Assembly (NCBI GenBank): GCA_016195405.1 | Contig: JACPZP010000206.1 | Location: 1 to 46,503 of the forward strand | Origin: Planctomycetota bacterium | GTDB taxonomy: Bacteria > Planctomycetota > Planctomycetia > Gemmatales > Gemmataceae | Direction of reading: 5' to 3' | Length of the DNA: 46,503 bases | Part shown: positions 1-8,111 of the stretch, piece after piece | How positions within the stretch are numbered: the first letter of the stretch is position 1 | Layout of the letters: every line of letters begins with the position of its first letter | Notes under the pieces: model-generated | Seen by the model: only the letters and a program-made list of their open reading frames with translations | Told to the model about the DNA's origin: nothing | Database searches by the model: none | Position numbers and translations under genes: made by a program

Positions 1-749
1 AGGAAGGTCTTCTCGAAGCCGATCGTCTCTTGATGGACGTTGGCGGAGGTGAAGGCGGTGTTGGTCAGCGTTTGCGGCGGCGAAGTCGGATCGTTCAAAA
101 GCGTCTTTGTCAGCGTTTGTCGCAAGGTGTACGGCCCGGGTGGGAACAGTCCAAAAAGCCGGTTGTTGCCGGAACCGGAGAGTGTCAACGTGCTGGCCGA
201 AGCGCGAACCTGCACGGGGACGCTGTTGTAGTAGTTGTAATAGAAAAAGACGCGATCGAGCGGACGCGGGCTGGCGTTGTCGGCCACCTTGAAGCTGCCG
301 CGAGTGAGGATCGGGGCGAGCACGGAATACTGATCCACGACGGTGGCATTGTTCGAACTCACGTTGCTCAAGGGATTGACGCCCAAGACGGACACGACCG
401 AGAACGTTTTGGCGCCGAAGTAGTTGGTGTCCGGCAGCATCGGTTTGTTGTCGATGGGCGCGAAGGCGGTCTGCTGCGGACGAAGCGACGCCAATTCCTC
501 CGGGGAGAGCTGCGGATCTTCCTTCTTGGAAGGCTCTTCTTTTTTCTTGCGCGGAATCGGTTGTTGCGCAAAGATGTAGGGAACGCCAAGCGCGGGAAAA
601 TCGCTCGGGTCATTGGCGGCGGCCGCGGGAAGAATGGCTCGGCTAACCGGACCCTGTGCCGGCGCCTGATCCTGGGCGGCAACATGCCCGGCCAATTCGC
701 CGCTAACGATGACGATGCAGAGACACAATCCAACAAAACGCTTCGCCAT
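1..749 (-). CDS. Partial secreted protein, planctomycete family of unknown function (3' end outside window)
   Basis: The reading frame is open from an ATG at 749 to the left edge, so about 249 residues are visible and the C-terminus is missing. The first ~27 residues form a signal peptide: MAKR, a hydrophobic core rich in Leu, Cys, Ile and Val, then an Ala-rich cleavage region ending near AAQDQ. A Lys/Glu-rich linker with a KKKEEPSKKED stretch follows at about residues 70-82. The later part has Asn-, Tyr- and Phe-rich segments such as SPRPLDRVFFYYNYYN and ends at the edge in TIGFEKTFL. From memory these recur in exported, possibly outer-membrane beta-barrel, proteins of planctomycetes; function is unknown. 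It lies 92 bp downstream of the kinase gene on the same strand and could be co-transcribed. The Shine-Dalgarno signal is weak (GCAGG). Confidence 0.7.
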   Translation of the reverse strand, partial: MAKRFVGLCLCIVIVSGELAGHVAAQDQAPAQGPVSRAILPAAAANDPSDFPALGVPYIFAQQPIPRKKKEEPSKKEDPQLSPEELASLRPQQTAFAPIDNKPMLPDTNYFGAKTFSVVSVLGVNPLSNVSSNNATVVDQYSVLAPILTRGSFKVADNASPRPLDRVFFYYNYYNSVPVQVRASASTLTLSGSGNNRLFGLFPPGPYTLRQTLTKTLLNDPTSPPQTLTNTAFTSANVHQETIGFEKTF

Positions 750-841
750 CCGTGGCACCTGCGGTTGGAGGAATGAGGTATCCTCTCCGTTTTCGACACG
801 GAAGGAAGGGCGTCTTCAACGGGAGGATTGGGAGGGTCGCG

Positions 842-3619
842 TTATTTCTGCGGATTGCTGGATTTGAGCGTCATTTTCAGAAAAGCCTGAAAATCTTCCC
901 TGGCACGCAGAAACGTCCAATCCGTTCGAGTCGCCAGATCTTCGCGGTTTTGGCTCAAGTCGAAGAATCCTCGATCGCGGGATTTCTCAAGCAGGGCCAG
1001 GGAAGCGGCCACATATTTTTCGGCTGCAACCGTCGATTCCTCGTCCTCGGCGGCGACTTTGGCAATGACGGCAAGCGCGGCTGCGGCCTGGTACAACGAC
1101 GCCCCTTTTGTGAAGCGACCCGCAAGATCTTCCACCGCGCGGGCGGACTCCGTATGTTGCCCGCGCTTCGCCAGCACGCGGCAACTCGCCAGACCGATGC
1201 GCACCTGCTCATCCTCCGACGAAATGCGGCTCAGCTCAATTCGCGAGCGAGCGGCTTCTGCGTAGCGATTTTGCTGCAAGAAGTTGTCTGCCTGAAAGTC
1301 GAAGTACCGAGCGAGGTCATGCCGGTGTTCCTTCGAGTTGGGATTGCCTTGAAGCAAGACGCGTTCTAGATCAATTGCTTTTTGGATCATGGGGGAGGCT
1401 TGGGGGCGGTCCAGCAGAATCGCAATGTTGTAATAGCTTCGCGCCAGGGCCGCCTGGTAGTGTTGGACGCTTGGATGCCTGCGTGCCTGCTCCTCCCAGA
1501 TCGCCCGTGCTTTTTCGTGGGCGTCGACAGCCTGTTGCCGGTCCAACATATTGGCGAGGTTGCCGAGCGCTCGTGCCAGGTTCACTTGGTACTCGGTCTT
1601 GGTTGGAAGCGTTTCCCAGATCGCGATCGCTTGCTCAAAGTGTTCGCGGGCTTCCTTGGGATCGTGTGACAGACGCCTGAGGGCGGCGGCCAAGCTGTAA
1701 TGCGCTTGGGCGAGCGCATCCTGCACGCCGAGGTCTTTTGGATTAGCGGCGGCGACCGGTTGCAGCGTATCGAGAGCGGCCTGATAGCTGGCCCGCGCGG
1801 GCGCTTCCTCTCCCGCGCCTGTGTACAAGAATCCAAGACTGATCCAGGTGCGCGCCAACTGCACTTTGTCGAGGACCGTACAGTCCCGCAGCTCGGCCAG
1901 AGAGCGGCGCACGGAAAGCGCGATCTGCAACTCCGTCAAAGCCCGGTCGCGATTCTTGTCCTCGGCGTACAAGTTCCCGAGCCGTTGGTGCACCGTCCCC
2001 AGGTCTCTTTGCAGCGCCGGCACTTCCTGAACGCGCCCTAAGCCCGCGAACAGCTCCAACGCTTTTTGGTTCAGTGCTATGGCGTCGTGCCGATTTTCGA
2101 GCATCTTCTGAATCAACGCCAGGCGCATGCACGCTCGGCCTTGCTCGGCCACCAGCGCTGGGTCCGTGCCCTCAATATCGACGAACTTTTGCAAGAATGC
2201 GACCGCGCCATGCAGCAGATCGCCACGAAGCTCTTCGAAAGCATGTTCCTTCAGGACGGGATGCTCACTGACCTGGGTTAGAAATTGGTCGACGGCCGCC
2301 ATCGCAAGGGCGAAATTCTCGTTGGCCCGGTTGCGCTGGACCGTCAGACGCCAGTTGAAGACCAGCAGCAGCACCAACAAGACGACCGCCAGGGAATAAA
2401 TGACGGCCAGGGCGGGGCGACGCCGCACCCACTTGACGCTTCGCTCCACCATGCCGGCCGGGCGGGCATGGATCGGCTCTCCCGAGAGGTATCGGCCCAA
2501 ATCGTCCGCCAAAGCTTGCGCGCTGGTATAGCGTTTCTCACGTCGCTTCTCCAAGCACTTCATGCAGATGGTTTCGATGTCGCGCGGCGTCTTGGGCTCA
2601 TAATGCGTGGGCGGGTTTGGCTCGTCCTCGGCGACTTTTTTCAAGGTTTCCACGGCGCTGGCAGTCACGAACGGAGGCCGCCCCGCCACGAGTTCGTAGA
2701 GAATGGCGCCCAGCGAATACACATCTGACAACGGGCCGATCTCCTTGGTCGCTCCGCGCGCTTGTTCGGGCGACATGTAGCTCGGCGTGCCCATGATGGC
2801 GCCGGTGCGCGTTTGCGTGGCGTCGGCGTCCATCATCTTCGCCAGCCCGAAGTCCGCGAGCTTCGGAATGTAAGCATTCGGCTCTTCCAAGAACGGCGGC
2901 GGCGCAGCGCCGCCCGCGACACCGATCGTGGGCGCGGCGACACCCTGGTACGAGACGCGCGCCCAATCGGTACTGTGGTAGGCGGGGTTAGGGGCAAGCA
3001 GCACGTTGGCCGGCTTGAGGTCGCGGTGCACGACGCTGAGGTTATGCGCGGTCTGAAGCGCCTCGGCCAGCGCTTTCATGATCGTGGCCGCCAACCGCGG
3101 TTGCAAAGGCGTGCCGCGAAGTTGGCTTGCCAGACTGCCTCCCGGGCAATGCTCCATCGAAAAGAACGGCAGTCCGTCGGCCTCGCCGACTTCGAAAACG
3201 CGGACGATGTTGACGTGATCGAGTCCGGCGGCCGCTTTCGCCTCGAGAACGAAGCGGTCGATCTGAACCTTGCTGACGCCGCCGCTGCCAACCATTTTCA
3301 ACGCGACGACACGGTTCGCCTTGAGCTGGATGGCCTTGAAGACCACGCCCATGCCGCCTTCGCCGAGCTTGCCGAGAATCTCGTATCCCGGAACGGTGAA
3401 CTGCTTGCGAGCCGGGATATGCGGAGTCGTCTTTTGGCCGACAGTCGCCGCGTCCCAAGTCAACGTCGCCTTGACCGTGTCGCTCCGAAGGAGATGAGGC
3501 ATGTCGGCGGGATCAATGGCTCGCGTCTCGCCGCCGTCGTCCGGCACGGGCGGGCCAGATTGGAGATTCTTGGTCGGCGAACTCGACTGTTCAGGCTTGT
3601 GCTCGTGCTCCGGTTGCAT
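842..3619 (-). CDS. Membrane-anchored Ser/Thr protein kinase with TPR-like C-terminal region
   Basis: Eukaryotic-type (PknB-like) kinase of 925 residues. From the ATG at 3619, chosen because GGAG lies 9 nt upstream, the Gly-rich loop GEGGMG is at ~86-91, the ATP Lys (VVALK) at 108, HRDLKPAN at 198-205, DFG at 256-258, and an activation segment with GTPSYMSPEQARG follows. One hydrophobic segment (~404-422, LAVIYSLAVVLLVLLLVF) anchors it, so the kinase is cytoplasmic. The remaining ~500 residues are helical and TPR-like (for example ALAQAHYSLAAALRR, LARALGNLANML) and should lie outside the membrane as a sensor or scaffold. The frame is open 39 codons further upstream, but that extension looks non-native. 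About 50 residues separate HRDLKPAN from DFG, roughly 35 more than usual. A subtilase and a receiver protein lie upstream on the same strand. Confidence 0.93.
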   Translation of the reverse strand: MQPEHEHKPEQSSSPTKNLQSGPPVPDDGGETRAIDPADMPHLLRSDTVKATLTWDAATVGQKTTPHIPARKQFTVPGYEILGKLGEGGMGVVFKAIQLKANRVVALKMVGSGGVSKVQIDRFVLEAKAAAGLDHVNIVRVFEVGEADGLPFFSMEHCPGGSLASQLRGTPLQPRLAATIMKALAEALQTAHNLSVVHRDLKPANVLLAPNPAYHSTDWARVSYQGVAAPTIGVAGGAAPPPFLEEPNAYIPKLADFGLAKMMDADATQTRTGAIMGTPSYMSPEQARGATKEIGPLSDVYSLGAILYELVAGRPPFVTASAVETLKKVAEDEPNPPTHYEPKTPRDIETICMKCLEKRREKRYTSAQALADDLGRYLSGEPIHARPAGMVERSVKWVRRRPALAVIYSLAVVLLVLLLVFNWRLTVQRNRANENFALAMAAVDQFLTQVSEHPVLKEHAFEELRGDLLHGAVAFLQKFVDIEGTDPALVAEQGRACMRLALIQKMLENRHDAIALNQKALELFAGLGRVQEVPALQRDLGTVHQRLGNLYAEDKNRDRALTELQIALSVRRSLAELRDCTVLDKVQLARTWISLGFLYTGAGEEAPARASYQAALDTLQPVAAANPKDLGVQDALAQAHYSLAAALRRLSHDPKEAREHFEQAIAIWETLPTKTEYQVNLARALGNLANMLDRQQAVDAHEKARAIWEEQARRHPSVQHYQAALARSYYNIAILLDRPQASPMIQKAIDLERVLLQGNPNSKEHRHDLARYFDFQADNFLQQNRYAEAARSRIELSRISSEDEQVRIGLASCRVLAKRGQHTESARAVEDLAGRFTKGASLYQAAAALAVIAKVAAEDEESTVAAEKYVAASLALLEKSRDRGFFDLSQNREDLATRTDWTFLRAREDFQAFLKMTLKSSNPQK

Positions 3620-3758
3620 CTCGATTCTCTCCGACATCCTTGTATCGCTTGCGGCGCGCCGCATCCATGGTACTCGGATTGATCTGGAGCGGCAAAGGTT
3701 ACTTGAGCCATATGCGCTAGCGAGGATTCGCGTCAAGCCCCTCGCTGGCGCTTCGGGC

Positions 3759-4538
3759 TCAAACTCTGCGCGAAAGCCAGTACAAGATCGTCTTCATCTC
3801 GAATGGTTTCAGATTCGGCCGGATCGAGAAGATACGAGCGGCGATGCCGGCGAGATGCGGGGCCGCCCAGCTGGTGGCCGGCTCCTGGGCGAAGGGACCA
3901 AGGTAACCGCGGCCATGCGCCTGGAACTCGACTTGGTCGCGCAGCCGATATGCAAAATCGAGCGGGTCGGCAAACAAACTCTTGTCGACGCTGATCAGGG
4001 GCGGGGCGAACAGTGCCGGAAAGCTGCGCGTCAGCGGATGATCGTTGTGGGCGGCGGCGACAACGAGCACATCCTTGTAATAGGCGTCTTCAATAGCTCG
4101 CAAGAACTGGTTCCGCCGTGGAAGTTGCTGCAGGCGTTGCTCCGCCACTCCTAGGGACATGTTGACGATCTTGCACTTCCAGACATCGACCGCCCAATGG
4201 AGGGCCTTCATCACCACCTCGACTTCGCAGCTTCCCTGTGGCCCGAAAACGTCTGCCGAGAAAAGTTGCACGCGCGGCGCCAGCGTCAAGATAATGTCGG
4301 CCACCGTCGTACCGTGCGGCGTGCTCTGCCGGCCCTCGTACGGCAATGGCTCGGATCGATCGGCAGTGAAAATGCCGCCCTCGATCGGCATCATCTCCGG
4401 AAACTTTGCCTTCAAAGCAGCTCGTTCGACGCCGCTGTCGATGAGGCACACCGACACGCCCTCCCCCGTCGCCCGAGGATCACGCAACAGGCGCTCGGGG
4501 GTCAAAAGGGCAAACAGCTCGTCGAAAAGATCAGCCAT
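3759..4538 (-). CDS. Subtilisin-like serine protease (S8 family), no signal peptide
   Basis: A compact S8 peptidase of 259 residues. The catalytic triad is visible: Asp34 in LIDSGV, His75 in PHGTTVADI, Ser223 in ATSWAAPHLAG. The likely oxyanion Asn165 is in AAAHND. The Ser motif reads TSWAAPH rather than the usual GTSMAAPH, so activity is plausible but unproven. There is no signal peptide, propeptide or membrane segment, which points to a cytoplasmic enzyme. The ATG at 4538 (MADLFDELF) is preferred; an in-frame TTG at 4574 sits inside a hairpin repeat and has poorly spaced Shine-Dalgarno bases. It lies between a receiver/GAF regulator upstream and the Ser/Thr kinase downstream, all on the minus strand, so a role in regulated proteolysis in that signalling group is an inference. 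Confidence 0.85.
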   Translation of the reverse strand: MADLFDELFALLTPERLLRDPRATGEGVSVCLIDSGVERAALKAKFPEMMPIEGGIFTADRSEPLPYEGRQSTPHGTTVADIILTLAPRVQLFSADVFGPQGSCEVEVVMKALHWAVDVWKCKIVNMSLGVAEQRLQQLPRRNQFLRAIEDAYYKDVLVVAAAHNDHPLTRSFPALFAPPLISVDKSLFADPLDFAYRLRDQVEFQAHGRGYLGPFAQEPATSWAAPHLAGIAARIFSIRPNLKPFEMKTILYWLSRRV

Positions 4539-4574
4539 ATCGGTGGATGGGAGCACCTTCAAGCCCGCGGGCAA

Positions 4575-4632
4575 GTCTCCGAGCCTGCGGGGTGCTTCGG
4601 AATCCCGCAGGCTCGAAGACTCTCCTGCAGGC
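4575..4632. repeat. Repeat family A, hairpin copy 1
   Basis: An intergenic 11-bp perfect inverted repeat (GAGCCTGCGGG at 4581-4591, its complement at 4604-4614) lies between the regulator stop codon (4649-4651) and the subtilase. Read on the minus strand it begins with GAGTCTTCGAGCCTGCGGG, 19 bases identical to the start of the copy at 28505. There is no following T-run, so it is a hairpin repeat rather than a clear intrinsic terminator. Confidence 0.75.
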
Positions 4633-4648
4633 TTGGTGTCTCATTGGA

Positions 4649-5884
4649 TTACCCGGCGACCTTGTCTAACAGGCCGCGCACTTGCTCCACCAGGCGCAGG
4701 CAATGCTCGACGGCAGCCGAACCGTGCCTGTGGGCCAAGACGCGGATCGCTTCGGCCAGACGGACGCTCAACTCGGCGCTGGCGAGGTCGCCGGCCGTGC
4801 TGGAGAGCCCTTGCCGTAGTTGTTCGAGCACCTGGGGCGGCGGTGGTTGCTCGGGACGCGGCTGCGACGGCCCATTCAGGGTCTGCGAAACTTGCTCGCT
4901 AGCGCTCAAGGCGGCGGCGACTGCATCGAGCAGCATCTCCTGTGTTTGGCGCTGTCCTAGCGCCTGACGCAATAAATCGGCGCCAACGTCGGCCGCCGAC
5001 TTCACCAGCCGCTGGTCGTCAGCCGAGAAACCGCCGGGCTTGTCGAACAATTCGAAGATGGCCTGGACGTTTTGGGCCGCCATCATCGGCACGGCCAACA
5101 AGTTTCGCTTGCCGCGTTCGAACGGTTGTAACTCGATGGTCGCGCAGGCCTGGTTCAAGTCGTTCATCACGCACGCTTCCTGCATGCTGGCGGCCGTGCC
5201 GGCGACCGACCGGGCGAACGGGACAAGTTTCGTCTCCATCGCTTGGCCGGTTGCGTCGTAAACGCGAGTGCTTTCATTCGGCTGGCCGGCGGGATCGTAG
5301 CGGCGAACGAGGAGGACGCCGCTCTCGGCGCGGGTCGTCTGCAGGAGGAATCGGATCAGGCTATGGATGGCGTCGGGCAACGGGACCGGTTCGTTGAGTG
5401 CGGCCGCCGACTGCACCAACGGCATGATCTTGGCGACGGCATCGCGGAGGGCAGCCAGGCTCTGGTTGAGCTTGCGGGCCCGTTTGGCGGGGCGAATATG
5501 CTCGAGCTGCCGGCGGACGGCAGTGAGAAACGTCTCGCGCGTGAGGTCGTGATTCTTATCGAGGTAGTCGCGTACGCCCATGCGCATGGCGTCGAGCGGC
5601 GTCGCCTGGTTGGCGAACCCAGTGACCATGATAGCCACCACGTCGGGATGGAAGGCGTATAGATCCTGCAAAAGCTGCAAGCCATCGTCGCCAGCGCCAA
5701 GCGCCCAGTCGAGGATGGTCAAGTCGATAGGATGCTGATTGGCAAGCTTCAAGGCGGACTCCGCGTCGGCCGCCTCCAAGAGCGCGCCGGAAAGCCCGCC
5801 CCCCGTCAGCCACTCCCGAAACGTCCGCCGCACCGGCTCCTCGTCGTCGACGATGAGGATAGTCTCTTGATTGTCGTCGGCCAT
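4649..5884 (-). CDS. Response regulator: CheY-like receiver plus GAF-like domain
   Basis: 411 residues. The receiver (1-125) has the acidic pair in IVDDEE (13-15), phosphoacceptor Asp59 in LTILDW, Thr88 in IMVTGF and Lys110 in YLDKNHD, so it should be phosphorylated by a histidine kinase. Residues ~160-310 resemble a GAF domain (ESGVLLVRRYD, RNLLAVPMMAAQNVQAIFELFDKPGGFSADDQRLV). The rest is helical with a Pro/Gln-rich linker (~345-353) and has no recognisable DNA-binding or catalytic output domain. It may therefore act by protein-protein contact. The ATG start at 5884 has GGGAGG about 9 nt upstream. It is followed by a hairpin repeat and then the subtilase. No cognate histidine kinase lies in the window, although the ATPase-GNAT protein nearby has the related ATP fold. 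Confidence 0.9.
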   Translation of the reverse strand: MADDNQETILIVDDEEPVRRTFREWLTGGGLSGALLEAADAESALKLANQHPIDLTILDWALGAGDDGLQLLQDLYAFHPDVVAIMVTGFANQATPLDAMRMGVRDYLDKNHDLTRETFLTAVRRQLEHIRPAKRARKLNQSLAALRDAVAKIMPLVQSAAALNEPVPLPDAIHSLIRFLLQTTRAESGVLLVRRYDPAGQPNESTRVYDATGQAMETKLVPFARSVAGTAASMQEACVMNDLNQACATIELQPFERGKRNLLAVPMMAAQNVQAIFELFDKPGGFSADDQRLVKSAADVGADLLRQALGQRQTQEMLLDAVAAALSASEQVSQTLNGPSQPRPEQPPPPQVLEQLRQGLSSTAGDLASAELSVRLAEAIRVLAHRHGSAAVEHCLRLVEQVRGLLDKVAG

Positions 5885-5963
5885 GCCCGCGTCCCTCCCG
5901 TCGCCAGTCTTCCCCCATACATCATATCAAGCGGAAATCGTGCGCCTCGAGAGCCGTCTTCCC

Positions 5964-5991
5964 TTGACACAAAACAAGGCGCTGCTATATT
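5964..5991 (+). promoter_or_regulatory. Sigma70-type promoter of the small lipoprotein gene
   Basis: A perfect -35 box TTGACA (5964-5969) is followed after 16 nt by TATATT (5986-5991). The predicted start is near 5998, giving a leader of about 50 nt before the ATG at 6048, which has GGAGG at 6033-6037. It is one of the best sigma70 matches seen in the window. Confidence 0.65.
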
Positions 5992-6047
5992 CCACCCCAT
6001 TCGTACTTAATGATCGTCCGATTCTCTCTGCCCGGAGGTTCCTGTCC

Positions 6048-6500
6048 ATGGACGGGCGGCTCTTTGCGAAGGTACCGGTTTGGCAGCGAGTGGCTCTCGT
6101 GATGGGGGCCGTCGCGTTTATTGGATTTTCATTGGGTTGCATGTGTCTGAACTTTGGGTCGTCGGCTAAAACGGAAGGTGTCGCCTCCGACGACGGCGCA
6201 TTTACCCAAAACGGGCAGATTAACGTGCCGAACCGACAGGAATTCGTCGTCTACTATCCGGTCCCGTATGCTTCGCCGCCAAATCTTGTCGTCGAACCGA
6301 ATGTCATTGCAGGCTGCACCGTCGTCGACCAAAAGGCGGACCATTTCGTCGTGCGATCGGATCGGACTTTTCCTTGCGAGTTGAAATGGACGGCTCGCGG
6401 CGTACGCACGCCTAGCGCGGCATCATTGACATCGACTTCGGGCGTGGAAAGGGCGAACGCGACCGTGACTTTGGATCCAGTCATTACGCCAAAACAGTGA
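6048..6500 (+). CDS. Predicted lipoprotein, unknown function (weak H-type-lectin-like resemblance)
   Basis: 150 residues. The ATG at 6048 is chosen because GGAGG lies 10 nt upstream and a promoter precedes it; the open frame extends further upstream but without a signal. A hydrophobic segment at ~12-30 ends in FSLGC, a possible lipobox with Cys near 28, so the protein may be lipidated or simply anchored. The exported part is beta-rich: FVVYYPVPYASPPNLVV, then CTVVDQKADHFVV and a conserved-looking FPCELKWTARG. The YPVPYASPPNLVV pattern resembles H-type lectin domains, but that is only an impression. It stands alone on the plus strand between minus-strand signalling genes and converges with the ATPase-GNAT gene. 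Confidence 0.7.
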   Translation: MDGRLFAKVPVWQRVALVMGAVAFIGFSLGCMCLNFGSSAKTEGVASDDGAFTQNGQINVPNRQEFVVYYPVPYASPPNLVVEPNVIAGCTVVDQKADHFVVRSDRTFPCELKWTARGVRTPSAASLTSTSGVERANATVTLDPVITPKQ

Positions 6501-6577
6501 TGCACACTTCTGGCCGCTTGATCCAATTCAGGTCACGTTCAAGATGGCGAAAGCTCCGCGAGATTCACGCGGCTCAA

Positions 6578-8092
6578 CTAGCGGTCGCGAATTTGCGTCT
6601 GTTGATCCAAAGCGTAATCGACCAACTTTCCGGCGAACTCCTCGAGAATCTTGATCGGTTCGCGCGCGAGCGGCTCGACCAGATAGACAAGCTGCAGCAA
6701 ATCACCATTCGCTGAAAAATTCGGAGCGATTCCGGCGAACCCAAGACCATCGTTTTCCAAATCCAAAACGACCTGCGGCGTGGCCGGGTTCGAGAGCGGC
6801 AATTCCACGAACACCACTTCCGCCCGAGATTGTTCGACAAGCGAGCGCTTGGCGTGGCGGATGGATCGGACCGTGTCCTCGCCGATTTGGCCCGCCCGGA
6901 TCGTCCCGCGCGCAGCGCCGGCGTCGATTTTGGTCACCAGAGTGCCGTGACCGGATGGTGGGCGGCCTTCACCGAACCGGATCGGACAGCGCAGGTTCTC
7001 GTAGATGTGCGCGATCATCGTCTGGTGCTTGTCGGGGACGAACACGGTTCGTTCGCTGGGCTCTTTCAACCAGTGGAAATAAAGCAAGCAGGAAACGCGC
7101 TGCGTGAGTTTTTCCGCGATGGCGCGGAATTCTTCCGTCTTGGGCGAAATGCCCAAATTCACGGAGCTGACACGGCCGCCGTGGGTGACGTTGGACTTTT
7201 GCGTGAGGGTGTGCACGCAGACGGCGGCGGCATACCAGCCGGCAAGGTTCAAATGCCTTACTTCATCCGCCAGCTTTTCCTTCATGCGGTTCAAGAGGCC
7301 TCGGCCGCGATGCGCCGGATCGACGACGGCTTGGCCCACCTCGGCGACCGGACCTTCCTCGTTCATCTCCAAGGCAAGATGGCCCGCGATATAGCCGTCT
7401 TCGCCCTGAGCGACGATGGACAGAAGCGAGCCGTAGGCGTTCTGAGCGGCGATGCGCTCCGGATAGTAGACATCCGGATTGAAGTAGGTGTTCCCATAGT
7501 TTCGATACATCAGCTGCGAAATACCCACCGCGTCGTCGGGCCGCATGCGCCGGATGACATACGTCTGGTCCGGCGCGGCTTGCACAGTCTCTTGAAACAT
7601 TGCAAGCGCGTCGGCTGCCACGTGCTCGATGATGTGCTTTGAAGACAGCTCCTTCACGATTTGCAGAGCTTTGCCTTGAGGGCCATAGGCGCACCAATGA
7701 ACTTCGTCGACGAGCTTGGCGAGCTTGTGGCCGAAGAGTACTCGAGTCGCGGGCTCTCCGGTCGCTGTTTCTCCGGTCGCTGACGCTCCCGGCTCGCCAA
7801 GTGTCGAATCGTGGAGCCGGCGCTCGAGCAACGCGACGTCTTGCGGGATGCCGAAATCCCGGATACGGATTTCGAGCCTGCCGTGCTTTTCGCGGATCTT
7901 GAGCTTGATCGATCCTTCTTCCCCCTGCGGATAGGCGTTTTCGACCGCGTCTTGAACGGCGCCGACAACGACGTCCTCGATTTCGCCGGCATCGGTGGTC
8001 GGCAACGGCAGCTGGCGGAAGGTCTCGTGGATGAAGGCGTGCACGCTTGAAAGGACTTGCGAATCGTTGGTGAACGACAATTCCAGATCCAT
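6578..8092 (-). CDS. Anti-sigma-type ATPase (HATPase_c_2) fused to GNAT acetyltransferase
   Basis: 504 residues in two modules. Residues 1-~145 are an RsbW-like GHKL ATPase: N-box EDVVVGAVQDAVENAY (39-54), DxG motif IRDFGIP (77-83), and the G2-like segment LFGHKLAKLVDEV (119-131). Residues ~178-330 are a GNAT fold starting VIRRMRPDDA, with acetyl-CoA loop VVDPAHRGRGLLNRM (256-270). The remaining ~170 residues may be a second, degenerate GNAT-like unit. Between the DxG and G2 motifs lies a low-complexity stretch GEPGASATGETATGEP (99-114) encoded by a dispersed palindromic repeat. The gene starts 19 bp after the GYF_2 gene. A partner-switching kinase or anti-sigma role that controls protein acetylation is inference. 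Confidence 0.85.
   Translation of the reverse strand: MDLELSFTNDSQVLSSVHAFIHETFRQLPLPTTDAGEIEDVVVGAVQDAVENAYPQGEEGSIKLKIREKHGRLEIRIRDFGIPQDVALLERRLHDSTLGEPGASATGETATGEPATRVLFGHKLAKLVDEVHWCAYGPQGKALQIVKELSSKHIIEHVAADALAMFQETVQAAPDQTYVIRRMRPDDAVGISQLMYRNYGNTYFNPDVYYPERIAAQNAYGSLLSIVAQGEDGYIAGHLALEMNEEGPVAEVGQAVVDPAHRGRGLLNRMKEKLADEVRHLNLAGWYAAAVCVHTLTQKSNVTHGGRVSSVNLGISPKTEEFRAIAEKLTQRVSCLLYFHWLKEPSERTVFVPDKHQTMIAHIYENLRCPIRFGEGRPPSGHGTLVTKIDAGAARGTIRAGQIGEDTVRSIRHAKRSLVEQSRAEVVFVELPLSNPATPQVVLDLENDGLGFAGIAPNFSANGDLLQLVYLVEPLAREPIKILEEFAGKLVDYALDQQTQIRDR
7751..7798. repeat. Repeat family B copy inserted in frame in the ATPase-GNAT gene
   Basis: On the minus strand, GGCGAGCCGGGAGCGTCAGC followed by GACCGGAG matches the intergenic copy at 29867-29902, apart from a 9-nt difference. 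The unit GCGACCGGAGA is partly duplicated. The stop triplet TGA of the other copy is TCA here, which leaves the frame open. It encodes residues 99-114 of the ATPase-GNAT protein. Confidence 0.75.
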
Positions 8093-8111
8093 CGCGGGTA
8101 ACCTACGGCTT

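Noticed and set aside
2762..3682. Long plus-strand frame opposite the kinase
   Set aside because: Arg/His-rich antisense shadow in GC-rich DNA; the minus strand has all the kinase motifs.
3620..3736. Upstream extension of the kinase frame
   Set aside because: The ATG at 3619 has a well-placed GGAG and the extra residues are Arg/Ser-rich and unlike the family.
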